Shown piece after piece: positions 20,867 through 32,045 of a stretch of DNA of 64,000 nt. Position 1 is the first letter of the stretch. Every line of letters starts with the position of its first letter. The position numbers were made by a program, and so were the translations under genes. The notes beneath the pieces were generated by a model. It worked only from the letters and a program-made list of their open reading frames with translations. It ran no database searches and had not been told where the DNA came from. This DNA comes from Diaporthe sp. PMI_573. Taxonomy: Eukaryota > Ascomycota > Sordariomycetes > Diaporthales > Diaporthaceae. The stretch lies in the NCBI GenBank assembly GCA_021399435.1, contig JAJTUP010000023.1, positions 372,001 through 436,000 of the forward strand. The letters are read 5' to 3'.

Positions 20867-21911
20867 CTTGGCTCCACATGAAAAGAAGCGAAAGTTGGAC
20901 CACAAAAGCCCCCGAGAACACAATTGATTGCTTGTGCAGTCCCCACATGTCGTTTTTATCACCCTCGAAGGCACGAGGTAAGCCGCCTCGACAATATGCT
21001 TTTCCCCAGCCAGCTTAGGGCGCCAAGGACGCGGCCGGCTGAAAACCGACTGGATCAAAAATCGAAGGGCCAAAGCCCAGGCGGATGTGCATGCAACATG
21101 TGCTCAGCTCCGGGCGTCGAGTCCGTCTGCAAATGAGTGGGCGACCCGAAAGCCACAAAGGCCATGAGGAGAAGCTCCCGGTCCCGAAACCAAGTTGTTG
21201 TACTCATTAGACTGCTCGATAACAGCAGAGATCGCCGCCTAGCCTGCAGCACGTCATAGGATGGCATATGCGCAAAGAATGCCGTGCGGGTCTCGGACCT
21301 TGTTCGATGCGTAGATCCCAAACATTATAGATCTCAGTGCGTGCGGTACAAATTTGGGGGGGGGGTCACCGGTTACCGCGCAACATTAAAAAGGAGCGAA
21401 TTCTGTCAAGCTGTGCAATGCTGGGCTATATTTGGGCTAGAAGTAATGAAAAGCCCAGGGGCGAGCCGAGGGGGTATCGCAGACTAGCAACAATACTACA
21501 TGTTATTAGTATACGGTGAATTAGATACGTCCAGCATAGTAGACGTCGATGTGGCATCAACCTTCATCATCTCTCCTCAGATTCGTAATCGTTATAACAA
21601 AAAGAAAAGGCAACAACGCTCCAACCAATCCCCTTCGTCTCCCCAGAAATGCCATCGTCGGAAAGACAGCATGTGCGAACATACTTCGGCGCTGCGTCAA
21701 ATAATCTTCGATTCGTGAAAAAATACAATGCCCACACCGACATCCAGCACCGCACAGAGATTGGGTTTTGTGGTATAAGTTTTTTCGTTTTGTGCTCGCG
21801 CATGCGGGTCTGAATGTGGCGGTCTTGGGCGTTGCTCGTTGTCCTGTTGTAGGTAGCCTTGGTCGCAAAGCAAGCCTCGGGCGCCGCACGTGTGAGCGAG
21901 GTCGATCAGCA
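20867..21911. other. Intergenic
   Basis: Upstream of the cupin-like gene and downstream of the GPI-protein gene. It holds a G9 run at 21357-21365. No credible gene was found. Confidence 0.5.
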
Positions 21912-22689
21912 CTACAGGAAGGCGACGAGGCCAGCGGCACTGAGCAATGCCAGGAGGCTGGCGGGGCTGGCAACACCCGCGCCATTGGTGGTCGAGCCAG
22001 TCGCGGACGCAGTGCTGGGGCCGCCCGCACCTGTCGTCTTGGTCGGGGAACCACTGCCAGTCCCAGACGGCGCAGCTGCCATTGTAGAGTTCCCAGTCTC
22101 AAAGAAGACGCCGCCGGAGGGCGCCGCTGGGGCACTGGTCGGGGCGGAAGACGAAGACAAGGCCGACGAGCTGGCGGCGGCAGTGCTCGTGCTGGAGGCA
22201 GTTGAGCTGAAAACCTTGGTCTCGAAGTGGAGGCCACCTGCGACTGAATACTTGGAGGCGCAAGTTGTCAGGTCCGAACCCTCGGGGCAACACACGGTCA
22301 GACCAGCCGTGTCGGCGGCGCAGTAGTAGCCCGCCTCGCAAGAGTTTCCGGTGCCGTCTGGGCAGCAGGCTTCCTTCGCGCCAGAGTCGTAGCAGTGCAT
22401 CTGGTTATCGGTAGAAGCGCATTGCGCGAAGGAAGCGCCACACTGTCTGCATGTCAGTTTCAACTGATGAAAGATATTGGTGGAGAGACACTTGACGTAC
22501 AGCCTCAGAGCATGTCTCAGCCATCCCGCAGACCGACTGCTTCGGGTGGTAGACATCATCGGTATCGCGGCGGCCCAGTCCAAAGATCTCGCGGGCGGAC
22601 AGGAAGGCCTTGGTTGGCCTGTAAGGCAACGGCTCGGCAAAGGCCTGAGAGGCGATTGCGAAGACCGCTGCGATGGTGATTTTCTTCAT
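21912..22689 (-). CDS. GPI-anchored cysteine-rich secreted protein
   Basis: Exons on the minus strand are 22501-22689 and 21912-22442 (donor GTACGT, acceptor AGACAG), giving 239 residues. Layout: signal peptide MKKITIAAVFAIASQAFA; a short segment with a dibasic RR near residue 40; a Cys-rich domain of about 70 residues beginning SVCGMAETCSEACGASFAQC and including HCYDSG, CCPDGTGNSCEAGYYC and TVCCPEGSDLTTC; a long Ser/Thr/Ala-rich stalk; and a C-terminal hydrophobic tail (SPASLLALLSAAGLVAFL) preceded by small residues, typical for GPI attachment. It therefore probably sits on the cell wall or plasma membrane. The Cys pattern resembles a widespread Pezizomycotina family of unknown function, so no activity is claimed. 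The next gene on the right (MFS) is on the same strand but more than 2 kb away. Confidence 0.8.
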
Positions 22690-24773
22690 CTTCGGATGAC
22701 TGAATTCGTTTTGTTTCGTTTCGTCGAGGTTGGTATTGTTTTGCTTGTCGCTTGGCTTGAAGGGCCTTGGGGGTCTCTGGAGCTTGTATACCGGTGGAGC
22801 GAGAGTGAAATGTGGGCGCGAGTGTTGAAATGAGTGGACGAGCCCCAGCCAGGGACTCAGGTCAAAACGCAGCAGCTGGTATCGCGAGTGAGTATCGATT
22901 GACTCGATAGGAGTGGGAAAAAGAGCGGAGACAGGGTCGGATGTGAGACGGGTGGGACTGGGGGGCGACAGGGTGGGCGATATACTCTGTGTCGTAATAT
23001 AGCAACTAAGACCTTAGTACGGCTGGACAGGCAACCTGCGACCACAGAGTGTAGGAGGGCAATCTCCTTAATTTTACTGGCCACTTGGCCGGGCAGACCT
23101 TGTCCGGATCGTCACGACTGGCCTCTTCCTGGACTCGGGATTGGACAAAAGAGGCAAGAGCAGCATCTTGTCAAAATTAACAACCCTCAATCTGGCCGCC
23201 GACACAAAGGCGCTTGACTGGATGTTCCCAAGCCCAGGTGTTCGAGGCCGTGGCTCGCCTCGCCTGGTCAACAAAGCAGTCCAGCCCCACGCTACCTGGC
23301 GTGTGTCCCTGCTCCCTGGGCGGCAGCCCCTTGGTGACGCCTCGGTTGGAGCCGACGCATTGCGACAAAGCAGACAAGGCCTGTCAAAAAAGGAGCCAGC
23401 CCGTCTGTCTCATTGTCTGCCCGGAGCGGCGGTGACGGAAGTGGGCCGCAACATCCACTGTTGGTCCTCTCCGGCCCACGGAAACAAAGCGAGGAGGATG
23501 CTCGGTAAAGCCAGAGTCGTCGCCGTCCACCCCAAAGCACCACGGCGCCTTGCCTATTTGCGCGACACCGTAAAGGATTCGAGCCTGGCTCGGGCCAAGG
23601 CCCCAGGCGCGAACCGGACGAAGTGAAATGAAATGAGACGAACACCCACAGGATACTACAGGCTGGCCATCTTAGCCCCATCGGCCTACACTAGATCTGG
23701 CCGATGGAGAGGGCGCTTACAGCTGAGCAAATCTCCCCCAGACGATTCAGATCCAGAAGACATGGCCTCCTCCTGCCTGCTCAATTGCGATGGCTGGTCA
23801 AGCTGAAGACAAGAGAGAAAAAATGCTCAGGGTTCGCCATCGTCAATGCAACGGCCATGGTTGGCGCTGCACGGCGGCTAAATGAAAAAATAGGTGAAAG
23901 GAGTCAGCGTCAGACTCGGATTCAGGAACAGGCAAGGCGCGACGGCTTTCGTCCGAGCCCTTGTATCACTTGATCACCAGGCTGCATTCCACTCTCCTGG
24001 GTCTGGCTATGCCTGTTTGGTGGGGGCCACCCCTCCATTGGCTGGCCTGAGTTGGGCTGTGGGGTTTCATCAACACAGACCAGCTGCTGCCCGATTTGGA
24101 CTGCTGGACAGACCGTCAAAGCGTCGGCCCCTGCGTCCCCCCTGCAGTGTCCTGTCGAAAGCTTCCGAGTTGCACTCTTGATTGCGACATTGCGCCTCTC
24201 GAATCCGGGGAACCTCGTGTGTCACGGACCATTTCTTAAATTAAAGACCACGTCTTATCCTCTCTGCCCTCTGCTAAACACCCGGGATTCACTATGACGA
24301 TAACGCTATTGACTCTCGGATCGCGGCTGTCAGAGGTTGGATCACGCCATTCAATCGGAACCGCTCATCCATTCCCCAAGCATTCGATAGTCCCAAGTGG
24401 TGAACAAGCACTACTTTCATGCTATCGTCCTGAGCACTCACACCGTCCAACGCGCCACTTGCAACGAAGCTCTTGATGGGAGATGATTTGTGACTTTTCT
24501 GCGCTCAGACGCTGATGGCGTCTAATGAGCGAGATGCTGAACGAACTGACCCACACGGGAAACGTGAAGCAACCTTGGATTCTCTACAAACAAACAAAAA
24601 ACAATCAGAGCTACCCACAGATCCAGCGCTAACATGTGTCAGCATGTTGACTTCAACGTCCCGCCCTCTGAGACATTGAGCATCCAAATGTTATGTACAA
24701 ATGCCTGTCCCCAATTCCAGCATCCTCTTAGATGGCGTCATGCAGTCCATGATCAGGCCAATGCAACCTCTCC
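22690..24773. other. Intergenic, about 2.1 kb
   Basis: Promoter of the GPI-protein gene on the left and 3' flank of the MFS gene on the right. Several open frames of 60-160 codons overlap on both strands but carry no domain, splice logic or composition that would mark a gene. Confidence 0.5.
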
Positions 24774-26626
24774 TCATGCTTCCAGGTGCTCCGTCCTGAA
24801 AGCGACCTTGGTATCCCCAGTCTCCTGGATACCGAGACTAGCCTTGCGCGCATCACGAGCCGAGTCCCCGATCGTCCCATGCTCATCCGTGTACCCAATC
24901 TTGCTCTCGCGGAACCCGTCGAGCTCCCTCTTGTACACCGTGTTGAGGAAGATGGGGTAGACGAACGAGACAAAGAACCCAATCAGAGGCACAGTCATGC
25001 CAATATGATACCCCTTGTGATCCGCCAGCAGGCCGGTCAGCGAGGGGAACAGGGCACCCCCGGAGACAGCCGCGACGATCCAGGAGCTGCCCCTCTTGGT
25101 GTGTCGCCCGAGGCCGCGGATCGAGAGCGTGAATATCGTCGGGAACACGCACGACTCGAAGAACAACACAAGGCTGAGCATCGCAATGCCTGCCTCGCCG
25201 TATAAGGCGATCGCCAGGGCTATGAAGAGCATGATGGCGGACATGAACGCCATCAGAACCAGGCGCGGCTTGACGATCATCATCAGCCCTGCGGCGGCAA
25301 ACCGCCCGATAGCAAACAGGCCCTGCCCGATGGCATATCGGTCGCTGGCCTGTGCGGCGGTCAACCCGGCCGACTCTCGCGCGTAATTAACTATAAACTT
25401 GTCAGCGAATTGTCCATATGCTGTGAGCGTGGGTTTTATGAGACGTGGTTGCCAACGGTATTGGTATCAGGAACCTTTGACATAGGTGCAACCATGCGCT
25501 TCATTATTCAATAAAAGCAAGGGGTCAGACGTACTGAAATTTGCAGCTACCCCGACCTGACTGCCAACATAACAGAATTGAGCAGCCACGCCGAAGAAAA
25601 GCTTATATTGCTTGGACATCGGCCTGTCCTCGTATCCTGTGAGTCCGGCGGACTGCTCGGCCTGCAGTTCCATATCCGCATCGGTGACCTCGGGTATGGG
25701 CGAGAAGAAGAAGACAACAGCGAGCAGGAAGACGAAGGCAGCTATGCCAAGGTACGTCCACTGCACCTTGGAGATGTCGTTCGGGTTGGTCTCTTCAAAG
25801 AAGACACGCGAGGCCAGCAGGGGAGCCACTGCAATTCGTTAGCACCTATGACGAAGCCAGAAGGGACGGGACCTGAGATGCATGGGGTTCCCCACGAGGT
25901 TCAATGTGGAGTGGTGAAGCGGGATGGCTTATACGTACTGACAGAGCCAATGGCCTGGAACGACTGCGAGAGCTCGAGACGGAACTCGGAGAGGCGGGGT
26001 GGTCCGCAGGTCGCGATGAATGGGTTCGCCGAGGTTTCGAGGGTCGAAAGTCCAGAGCCGACGATGAAGAGGGAACCGCAGAAGCCGCCGAAAGACCGGT
26101 ACACAGCAGAGGGCCAGAACATCAGGGCGCCAACGCCGTATATGCACAGGCCGACGATGAATGTCCATCTGTAGCCGAACTTCCTCACGATCCACCCGGA
26201 ATAGGTCAGTGGTCCGATGAAGTACGCTCCGAAGTAGGCGCCTTGGAGGCCCTATACGCGGACGGTCAGTACTAGAATCGAAGATATCGGATTGAGAGCC
26301 GGAACTTACGCCAGCTTTGGCAGCCGTTATGTTCAAGGCCGTCTGAAACTTTGCGTTCAGCACGTCCAACCTGTTGGAGTGTAAGCTGCTGGCCAGGAAT
26401 GCCGGGCCGTATCAGGGAGCACTTACAGGCCGTAGGCAAATCCCCACAGAAAGAAGAGGATGGTAACCAGAGTGATAGGGAAAATCGACTGCCTGACAGT
26501 CAATGCCGAGGCGCCCGTCAGACCCCGATTCGACACCGACTTTCGGTGCTTGTTGACCTCTGCATTAGAGGGTCGGCGCTGCTCGAGGATCTCCTGAGGA
26601 GTTGGCTCCTCGCGTTTTCCGAACAT
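24774..26626 (-). CDS. MFS sugar permease, fucose-permease (FucP)-like
   Basis: A 504-residue 12-helix major facilitator protein of the L-fucose/glucose-galactose permease type, a plasma-membrane sugar:proton symporter by family. Five exons on the minus strand: 26427-26626, 26310-26370, 25939-26251, 25535-25828 and 24774-25420. All joints keep frame, with donors GTAAGT, GTAAGT, GTACGT and GTACGT. Landmarks: the first helix (ITLVTILFFLWGFAYGLLDVLN, reading across the exon 1-2 joint), LQGAYFGAYFIGPLTYSG, the family signature LETSANPFIATCGPP followed by RLELSQSFQAIGSV, WTYLGIAAFVFLLAVVFFF, NFSTYGQFADKFIVNYA, SCVFPTIFTLSIRGLG and GGALFPSLTGLLADH. The N-terminal 50 residues are a charged cytosolic tail. 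The sugar transported is not predictable. Confidence 0.88.
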
Positions 26627-29140
26627 CTTGGTGAATATGCCACGCCCAGCCGGAACAGGAACTCAGAGTCTGAAAGGGCGATCAGCCAGTCCAGGCCGCG
26701 ATGGCTTCCGAGGAAGAAGTTTGAAGACTTGATTGATTTGAACCGTATTCAGAAGGGTTGCAGTGCAGGTGATGAATGGTGGCCAAGCAAGAACCAAGCT
26801 CGAGGAGCTTCCCCCCGGCTTCTTATGTACTGCTGCGGCCGAGGACCCATCGTCGCAGCCGGGAGCTTTCCCTGACGCGATTATCGATTGCACGATGGGG
26901 ATCGTCCCAGCTCGGCGATGCCGTCCAACTGATGCCAAATACCACGCTCAGGATCTAAGGTCTAATATCTCTTGGCAGCAAGGCATGCTGTCAGGCCAGA
27001 GGTGTATAGTCTGTGCTCAGAGGCACATCGACTGCCACTAGCAACATGCCCGGCTGTTTGGGAGGCGGTCGAGCCATTCCCCCTTGAGGATAAACCGGCC
27101 AGCATCACGTAGCCCCTCCGGTTACACCTCGACCGGCATTCTCTGGATGTGCCCCGCGGGGGGGGGGGAGGGAGGAGAAGTCGGCCCCCCCAAATCGAAC
27201 CCCAGCTGGAGTGTCTAGGGCGCGATTCACGCAATGCAGGTTCGTCGCCTTGCCCGGGCCACACGAGCCTAAGCGGCACCCTTAGCGTTTTGCGGGGTGA
27301 GCTTCCCATGGCATTGCCGATGGCCTCGCCCCGGGATTTGGGAAGACGACGCTGGCTAGCGCTGGGGGAGATGCGGAGGTGGGAGACAAGCTTGACAAGG
27401 TAGGCTTGGGGTAAGGCCGTGCAATTCAGCGATAGATATGACGGCAACGATGCTGCTCTTGATCTCACGATAGCCCAGCAGATAATGACCTGGGAACTAT
27501 TGACCCAGGAGGGCGCTCTCGCCGGTCGCTGTGGTGCGGGTGAGTTCTTGACCTGATTCTAGTCAAAGATTACTTTAGTACATATCTTGCGGCCATGCTA
27601 CAAGGCATCGCGATCTGTCTTGGTATATAGCACCGCGTGTGGTGTTCACTGTCCAGGCATATGGCTCAGTACTGTTTCGACAAGCGGCAGCGAAGAAGAC
27701 TCACCTACCTCTCATTCGAGAGACCGAACAGATGAACGCATGACAACGAATTGCCAGAAGAGCACAAGCTCTTGCCCAGCCACCTACAAACATCTGCCAT
27801 AGCACATAACCAGCTTCCGGGGTTTAGTTGGGTGGCAAGTCTGGGGCTCCAGTATCAGGTAGCCCCCGGTCCAGGCCTCCACAGATCCAAGCTTTCGTCC
27901 TAAGCTTTTCCCAAGCTTTCAAGGTTCTTGGGAGCCGGTCTTGGGGGTCACCTGGGGAACAGTAGCGGCCAATTAGGTGCCTTCCCAGAGGGACGTCACC
28001 TCTCCCCGGACACAAGCCCACATCCCGCGTTCTACTGAGCCTATCTACTCACCATTTCGTCTTCTTCCACTCAAGTTCGACACTTCCATGCTCAGAACGG
28101 TGTGGCTTATCTCTCAAGGCTGTAGTTCTTGTTAGGCCCCGGGGCCATAGGGGGAGTAACACCGAGTCCGGTCCCTGAGGACGTGAAGTAGTAAGATCAT
28201 GATATCCGCCGGCGCACTGGAAAAAGCAATCACGCCTCTTGTTGAGGCGTCGAAAATTCCCATTGAGGCTTGAATAGCCCCGTTTAGGACCAGAACCACG
28301 GCGAAATATGCACCTGCGCAGGGTCCAGCTAGGCGAATTTATCGGAGTATCTGAAATTCGGGGGCATGGGCTAATGAGCCAAACGCTAGGGTAGTGGGGA
28401 TCTGGCAGTGCCATCAGCCTGGCCATCATCAGTACGTCTTCCCGAGCTCGACTACCTTCCCGTCGAGCAGATGCTTCTGTCCGGGGCGACAGACCTTTTC
28501 GAAGCTCCGTATATCACGCAAGATCATCCTTGGTACTTATTGCACTACCTGTCAGCCGCCTATCATCCATCCAAAGCAAAGCACTCGCAGACATGAGGAG
28601 ACGGGTTCATTCAGCAATAGTATTATTGATACGGCCTAGCGCCCTAGGCAAATCTTCGCACCTGCGGCGTGCAATCTCCCATGCTCAAAACGTGTCTGAG
28701 TCTGCTGTCATACAACTTGCGAATCAATGTAGAAAACAAGAAGACGGCGAACCTCCTCTGCTGCTTCTCAGGTCGCCAATGCGAGACCGATCCCTTATGC
28801 ATTCTGCCAATTATGGATCAACCCAATCAATCTCAATTCAACGGCTTGAGGTAAGGAATATTATTCATCAGGAGCGCCCCCTCTTTTCCGGGGAGAGCAG
28901 AACAATCAAAGAAAGAACGGCCTGTCGTGGCCTTTCCAGTGCTGGGCAAACGCGGGCCGCTGGCCCTCCTCTTCCTCGCCCGGGTTCTTATCGGAGGTCG
29001 AATACAGGAAAAACATTCTGGAGGTAGCGATGTATCGACCACCGAAGTTTGGGTCTTGACACAGACAGTTGAAACCGACAAGAATGACCATCATCTTGCT
29101 CCGCTGTATCTTGCAGAGTCTGTGAGCAAATCCCGGTCGT
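26627..29140. other. Intergenic, about 2.5 kb
   Basis: MFS promoter on the left; the rest is without a recognisable gene. It holds a G11 run at 27158-27168. Open frames on both strands look like chance frames. A minus-strand frame 28906-29094 has no family resemblance. Confidence 0.45.
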
Positions 29141-29443
29141 TTACTTTGACGGTGATTTCGAAGAGACGATAGACTCAGGCGGTGAATATGTTAAGTCTGA
29201 ATCGTTGACTGTGCGACTTTCGGGTCTGCTTGCTGCGAAGTCGATACCCAGGGTGTCATCCGACTTTTGGGACCTCTGAGATAGGTCGTTGTAAGTGGGT
29301 GCTGACTTCGCATCGGAATCCAAACATGAAGGATCTGTGGCTTTGGTAGGAGTTGACACAGGAAAGAGGGGTTCCCTAGCTTTGGCCACTGAATCCGAAT
29401 CTCGTTGCTTGGGGGCCTTGTTCTTCTGTAAATTTGGAAACAT
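29141..29443 (-). CDS. Hypothetical disordered ORF downstream of the bromodomain gene
   Basis: A 100-codon open frame, Ser/Pro/Lys/Asp-rich with no domain, begins 30 nt past the BTB-bromodomain stop on the same strand. A good acceptor-like sequence (TTTACAG) lies just inside its start, so it might be a 3' exon of an alternative transcript of that gene, or simply its 3' UTR. I cannot decide, and it is listed only because its composition resembles a disordered tail. Confidence 0.2.
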   Translation of the reverse strand: MFPNLQKNKAPKQRDSDSVAKAREPLFPVSTPTKATDPSCLDSDAKSAPTYNDLSQRSQKSDDTLGIDFAASRPESRTVNDSDLTYSPPESIVSSKSPSK

Positions 29444-29473
29444 CAGGTTCTCGGCGTCGAGGTTACCGAGCCT

Positions 29474-30934
29474 CTAGTTCTCCTCGCCCTCGAGCTTAGA
29501 GAGCCACTTGTTCATCTGGGAGTACTTCTCCAGGAATGTCTTCTCGAGCTTCTCGCATGCGGCGTACACGTTGTCGGTGGGCTTCCAGTAGGTCTTGCAA
29601 TTGCCAAAGATTAGATTCATGTCGGCCAGGAACTCTTCGTCGCTGTTGTACAGGCCTTGGTCCATCTTGTTCTTCATGGTGTTAAGGTCCATGGGTTTGG
29701 TGACCTTCTGAAAGTAGTCGGGGACGTTGTCGACGACGGCATCGACCGGCTCCTTGAAAGGACCAACCAGACGTGTCCAAAATCCTGCATATGATTAGCA
29801 TTCACAAGGGACAGGGGTGTTGGAGTACCAAGAATCATTGAGAGGGCCGAGCCAGATATTCCTTCTCCTCGTCCTATACTATAGTGTGGGAAATATGGGT
29901 CGAAACTTACCGGGTCCCGACAGCATTCTCGTCAGGAGGTCTGAACAGAAATACAGCTTCTGGGCAGTAGTGAAGTCTTGGTCACCGTTCGCACCACCGT
30001 TGGAGCGACGCCGAGGTGCGGGCTTCGGCGCAGGCAACGAGGTCCTTGGCTTGCGGATAGCTGCCTTCGGAGCTGGCGGTGCGTGCGGCAGAGGGTCAGA
30101 ACGGCGAGGCTTCTTGACTGGATACAGAGACTCTGCCTCCTCATCTGCATCTTGATCGACATAGTGGACTTGCTTCCGTGGGGGGTGAGCAGGCTTCGCA
30201 TGGCTGGATTCACCACCGAGCCGGACCAGCGGAGACGTGTCCGAAGGGACCATTGCCACGACCAGCTCGCTTAGCACGTCTTGAGGCAACGACTTGGCGA
30301 ATTGAGCCTTGGAGTCGGACGTGTGCATGTACTCTGCCGCCCATCCGAGGAGCAGCGTCCTGATGGAGCATCCCTCTGGGGTGTCCTTCCACACCTGGAC
30401 CAGGAGCGGAGTAGAAGGGATTCTCGTGGTAGCCCGCCGCACCTCAACCATGGCATCGAGCGTGTGGTCACAGAGGCCGTCAATGCGAAGCTCGTGCCCC
30501 AGCTTCCAGACCCCGATCAGAATCTCGTACGATGGCAAGGTGTTCTCATCAGGTATGACGGCGCCAGTGTAGATGAAGTTTTGGACAAATCCGAATACTT
30601 CGACGGGGCAGTATGGCAATCGCTCGACATACTCGACGTCGTCCCTGTGGCCAAGCTTGTCGCGGTAGTAGGACGACTTCGAACAGAGAAAGTTCTTCTG
30701 CAAGCCGAATGGAATCTCGTCTGGGCCGATCAGGATCACGACAAGCTCTGGGTGAGGTTCCAACCATGAGAAACTGATGGGCTTGGGCTGACTGGTGGCC
30801 TCTGATGGCCTCGAAGCCGCTGGAGTGATGCCATTGCCCTGACTATCGGATGGAGTGACTAGAGTGACTAGAACTTGCGGAGCAGCTGCAGCAACAGGTA
30901 CAGTCGGAAGGTCCGCGGGTGGTGTATCCATCAT
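29474..30934 (-). CDS. BTB/POZ domain - atypical bromodomain protein
   Basis: Exons on the minus strand are 29911-30934 and 29474-29784 (donor GTAAGT, acceptor ATGCAG, phase 1), giving 444 residues. The start may be Met1 or the adjacent Met2. Residues 62-165 look like a BTB/POZ protein-interaction domain (PELVVILIGPDEIPFGLQKNFL, SSYYRDKL, VEVFGFVQNFIYTG, ILIGVWKLGHELRIDGL). A basic, Pro-rich linker follows (240-320, with KKPRR). Residues 325-440 form a bromodomain: LVGPFKEPVDAV, VPDYFQKVTKPMDLNTM, SDEEFLADMNLIFGNC. In typical bromodomains the NCxxYN motif supplies the Asn that holds acetyl-lysine; here it reads NCKTYW, with Trp408 in that place. The pairing of domains and the changed pocket suggest a chromatin adaptor with altered or lost acetyl-lysine reading. 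Nuclear location is inferred from the basic stretches. Confidence 0.85.
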
Positions 30935-32000
30935 GTTTACAAGGAAGTGATGGTGAATGTACTGCTCGTGTTGATATTAGCAATCTCTTCTGCCAAACAC
31001 GGTGGAGTGATGAGTCCGTTCGACCGAGATGCGGGACACTGAAGTGTGATTCGTTTGATAGAGGGCAATTATGTGGGCAGAAGCAAGGAATCATGGTCGC
31101 TCATGAGGTTTTGCAACTATTGACAGAGGGAGAGCTCGGATGTGGGTGATGGCAGGAAGGAGGGATGGACTTACCTGCTGTGGCTTCCGAGCCGGCTGTG
31201 ATGAGAATGCGCACTCGAGATGAGATTGCACTCGAGATGAGATGAGATAGTCGATGGCAGACGGAGGTGTTTGATGAGGTTTTTTGATTTGTTTGTCAAA
31301 CCTTGAACCAGGAGGTACGTTTGAAAGATATCAAAGATATCAGGTGTGTTGGGTTTGATGATAAAACCAGTCCAGGTCGGCTCATTTCAGGTGAATCTTG
31401 GTCTGCCCGGGTAAGGTGAAGTGAGATGTGAGATGACTAAAATGCAGCCGCTGCTGCTTGGGGTGAGTGGTGCATGGGCCGCCCCGCCCCGCCTGCCCTT
31501 TAAAGCCAGGCCGCTGCAGTGACACCCTTGGCGGACCAGCACCTTCTTCACTTTGGTTCACCCTCACTTTCCCCACACATTACATTCATGTTTGCATGTG
31601 ATGATAAGAAGTGAACTATCCGTATTATCACGCCCGACGATTAAATTAAGAAGCACTGGAAAGTCACACTCTTAATGGATGATCTTATAGCCGACATCTA
31701 CAGGCCCAGATGCCTCTGCTCTCCACATAGAGATATGGACTTTAAAGTCCTTGCCATTTACTTTTCAAGAACGAGAAAAAAAGAACAACGTTTCTCATGA
31801 ACTAACCCGTTGCTCATCCAGTGGAGCTTGACTGGGGCTAGCTTGACGCCCTTGCAGTGAGTGACTCGGCAGTTTAACTCAAAGCTTGCAAAGAAACGTT
31901 GTACCATCTCAAGACCCCCCCAAGTCTCTCGAAGACGGCGCAGGACATCCAATGACAACGAGTAAATTACAGCAGAACTCACAAGCCCAAGTTTTCTTCC
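30935..32000. other. Promoter region of the BTB-bromodomain gene and gene-free flank
   Basis: Upstream of the BTB-bromodomain start. It holds a tandem 16-bp repeat at 31211-31243, a GATATCAAAGATATCA double motif at 31326-31341, and no recognisable gene. Confidence 0.5.
31211..31243. repeat. 16-bp direct repeat
   Basis: GCACTCGAGATGAGAT occurs at 31211-31226 and again at 31228-31243, separated by one base. It lies about 280 bp upstream of the BTB-bromodomain start codon. Confidence 0.95.
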
Positions 32001-32003
32001 TTT

Positions 32004-32045
32004 CCCCCCCCCCCCCCTCTTCTTGTTTTTTTTTTTAAAAAAAAA
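32004..32045. repeat. Composite homopolymer tract C14 - T11 - A9
   Basis: A run of 14 C, a short CT-rich spacer, 11 T and then 9 A can be read directly. It may also mark a site where sequence accuracy is low. Confidence 0.9.

Noticed and set aside
23560..23610. tRNA-like T-loop word (GGCTCGAATCC on the minus strand)
   Set aside because: The flanking bases do not form the five-pair T stem and no anticodon or acceptor arms fit.
23141..23626. 161-codon plus-strand frame between the GPI-protein and MFS genes
   Set aside because: No recognisable domain and overlapped by an equally open minus-strand frame.
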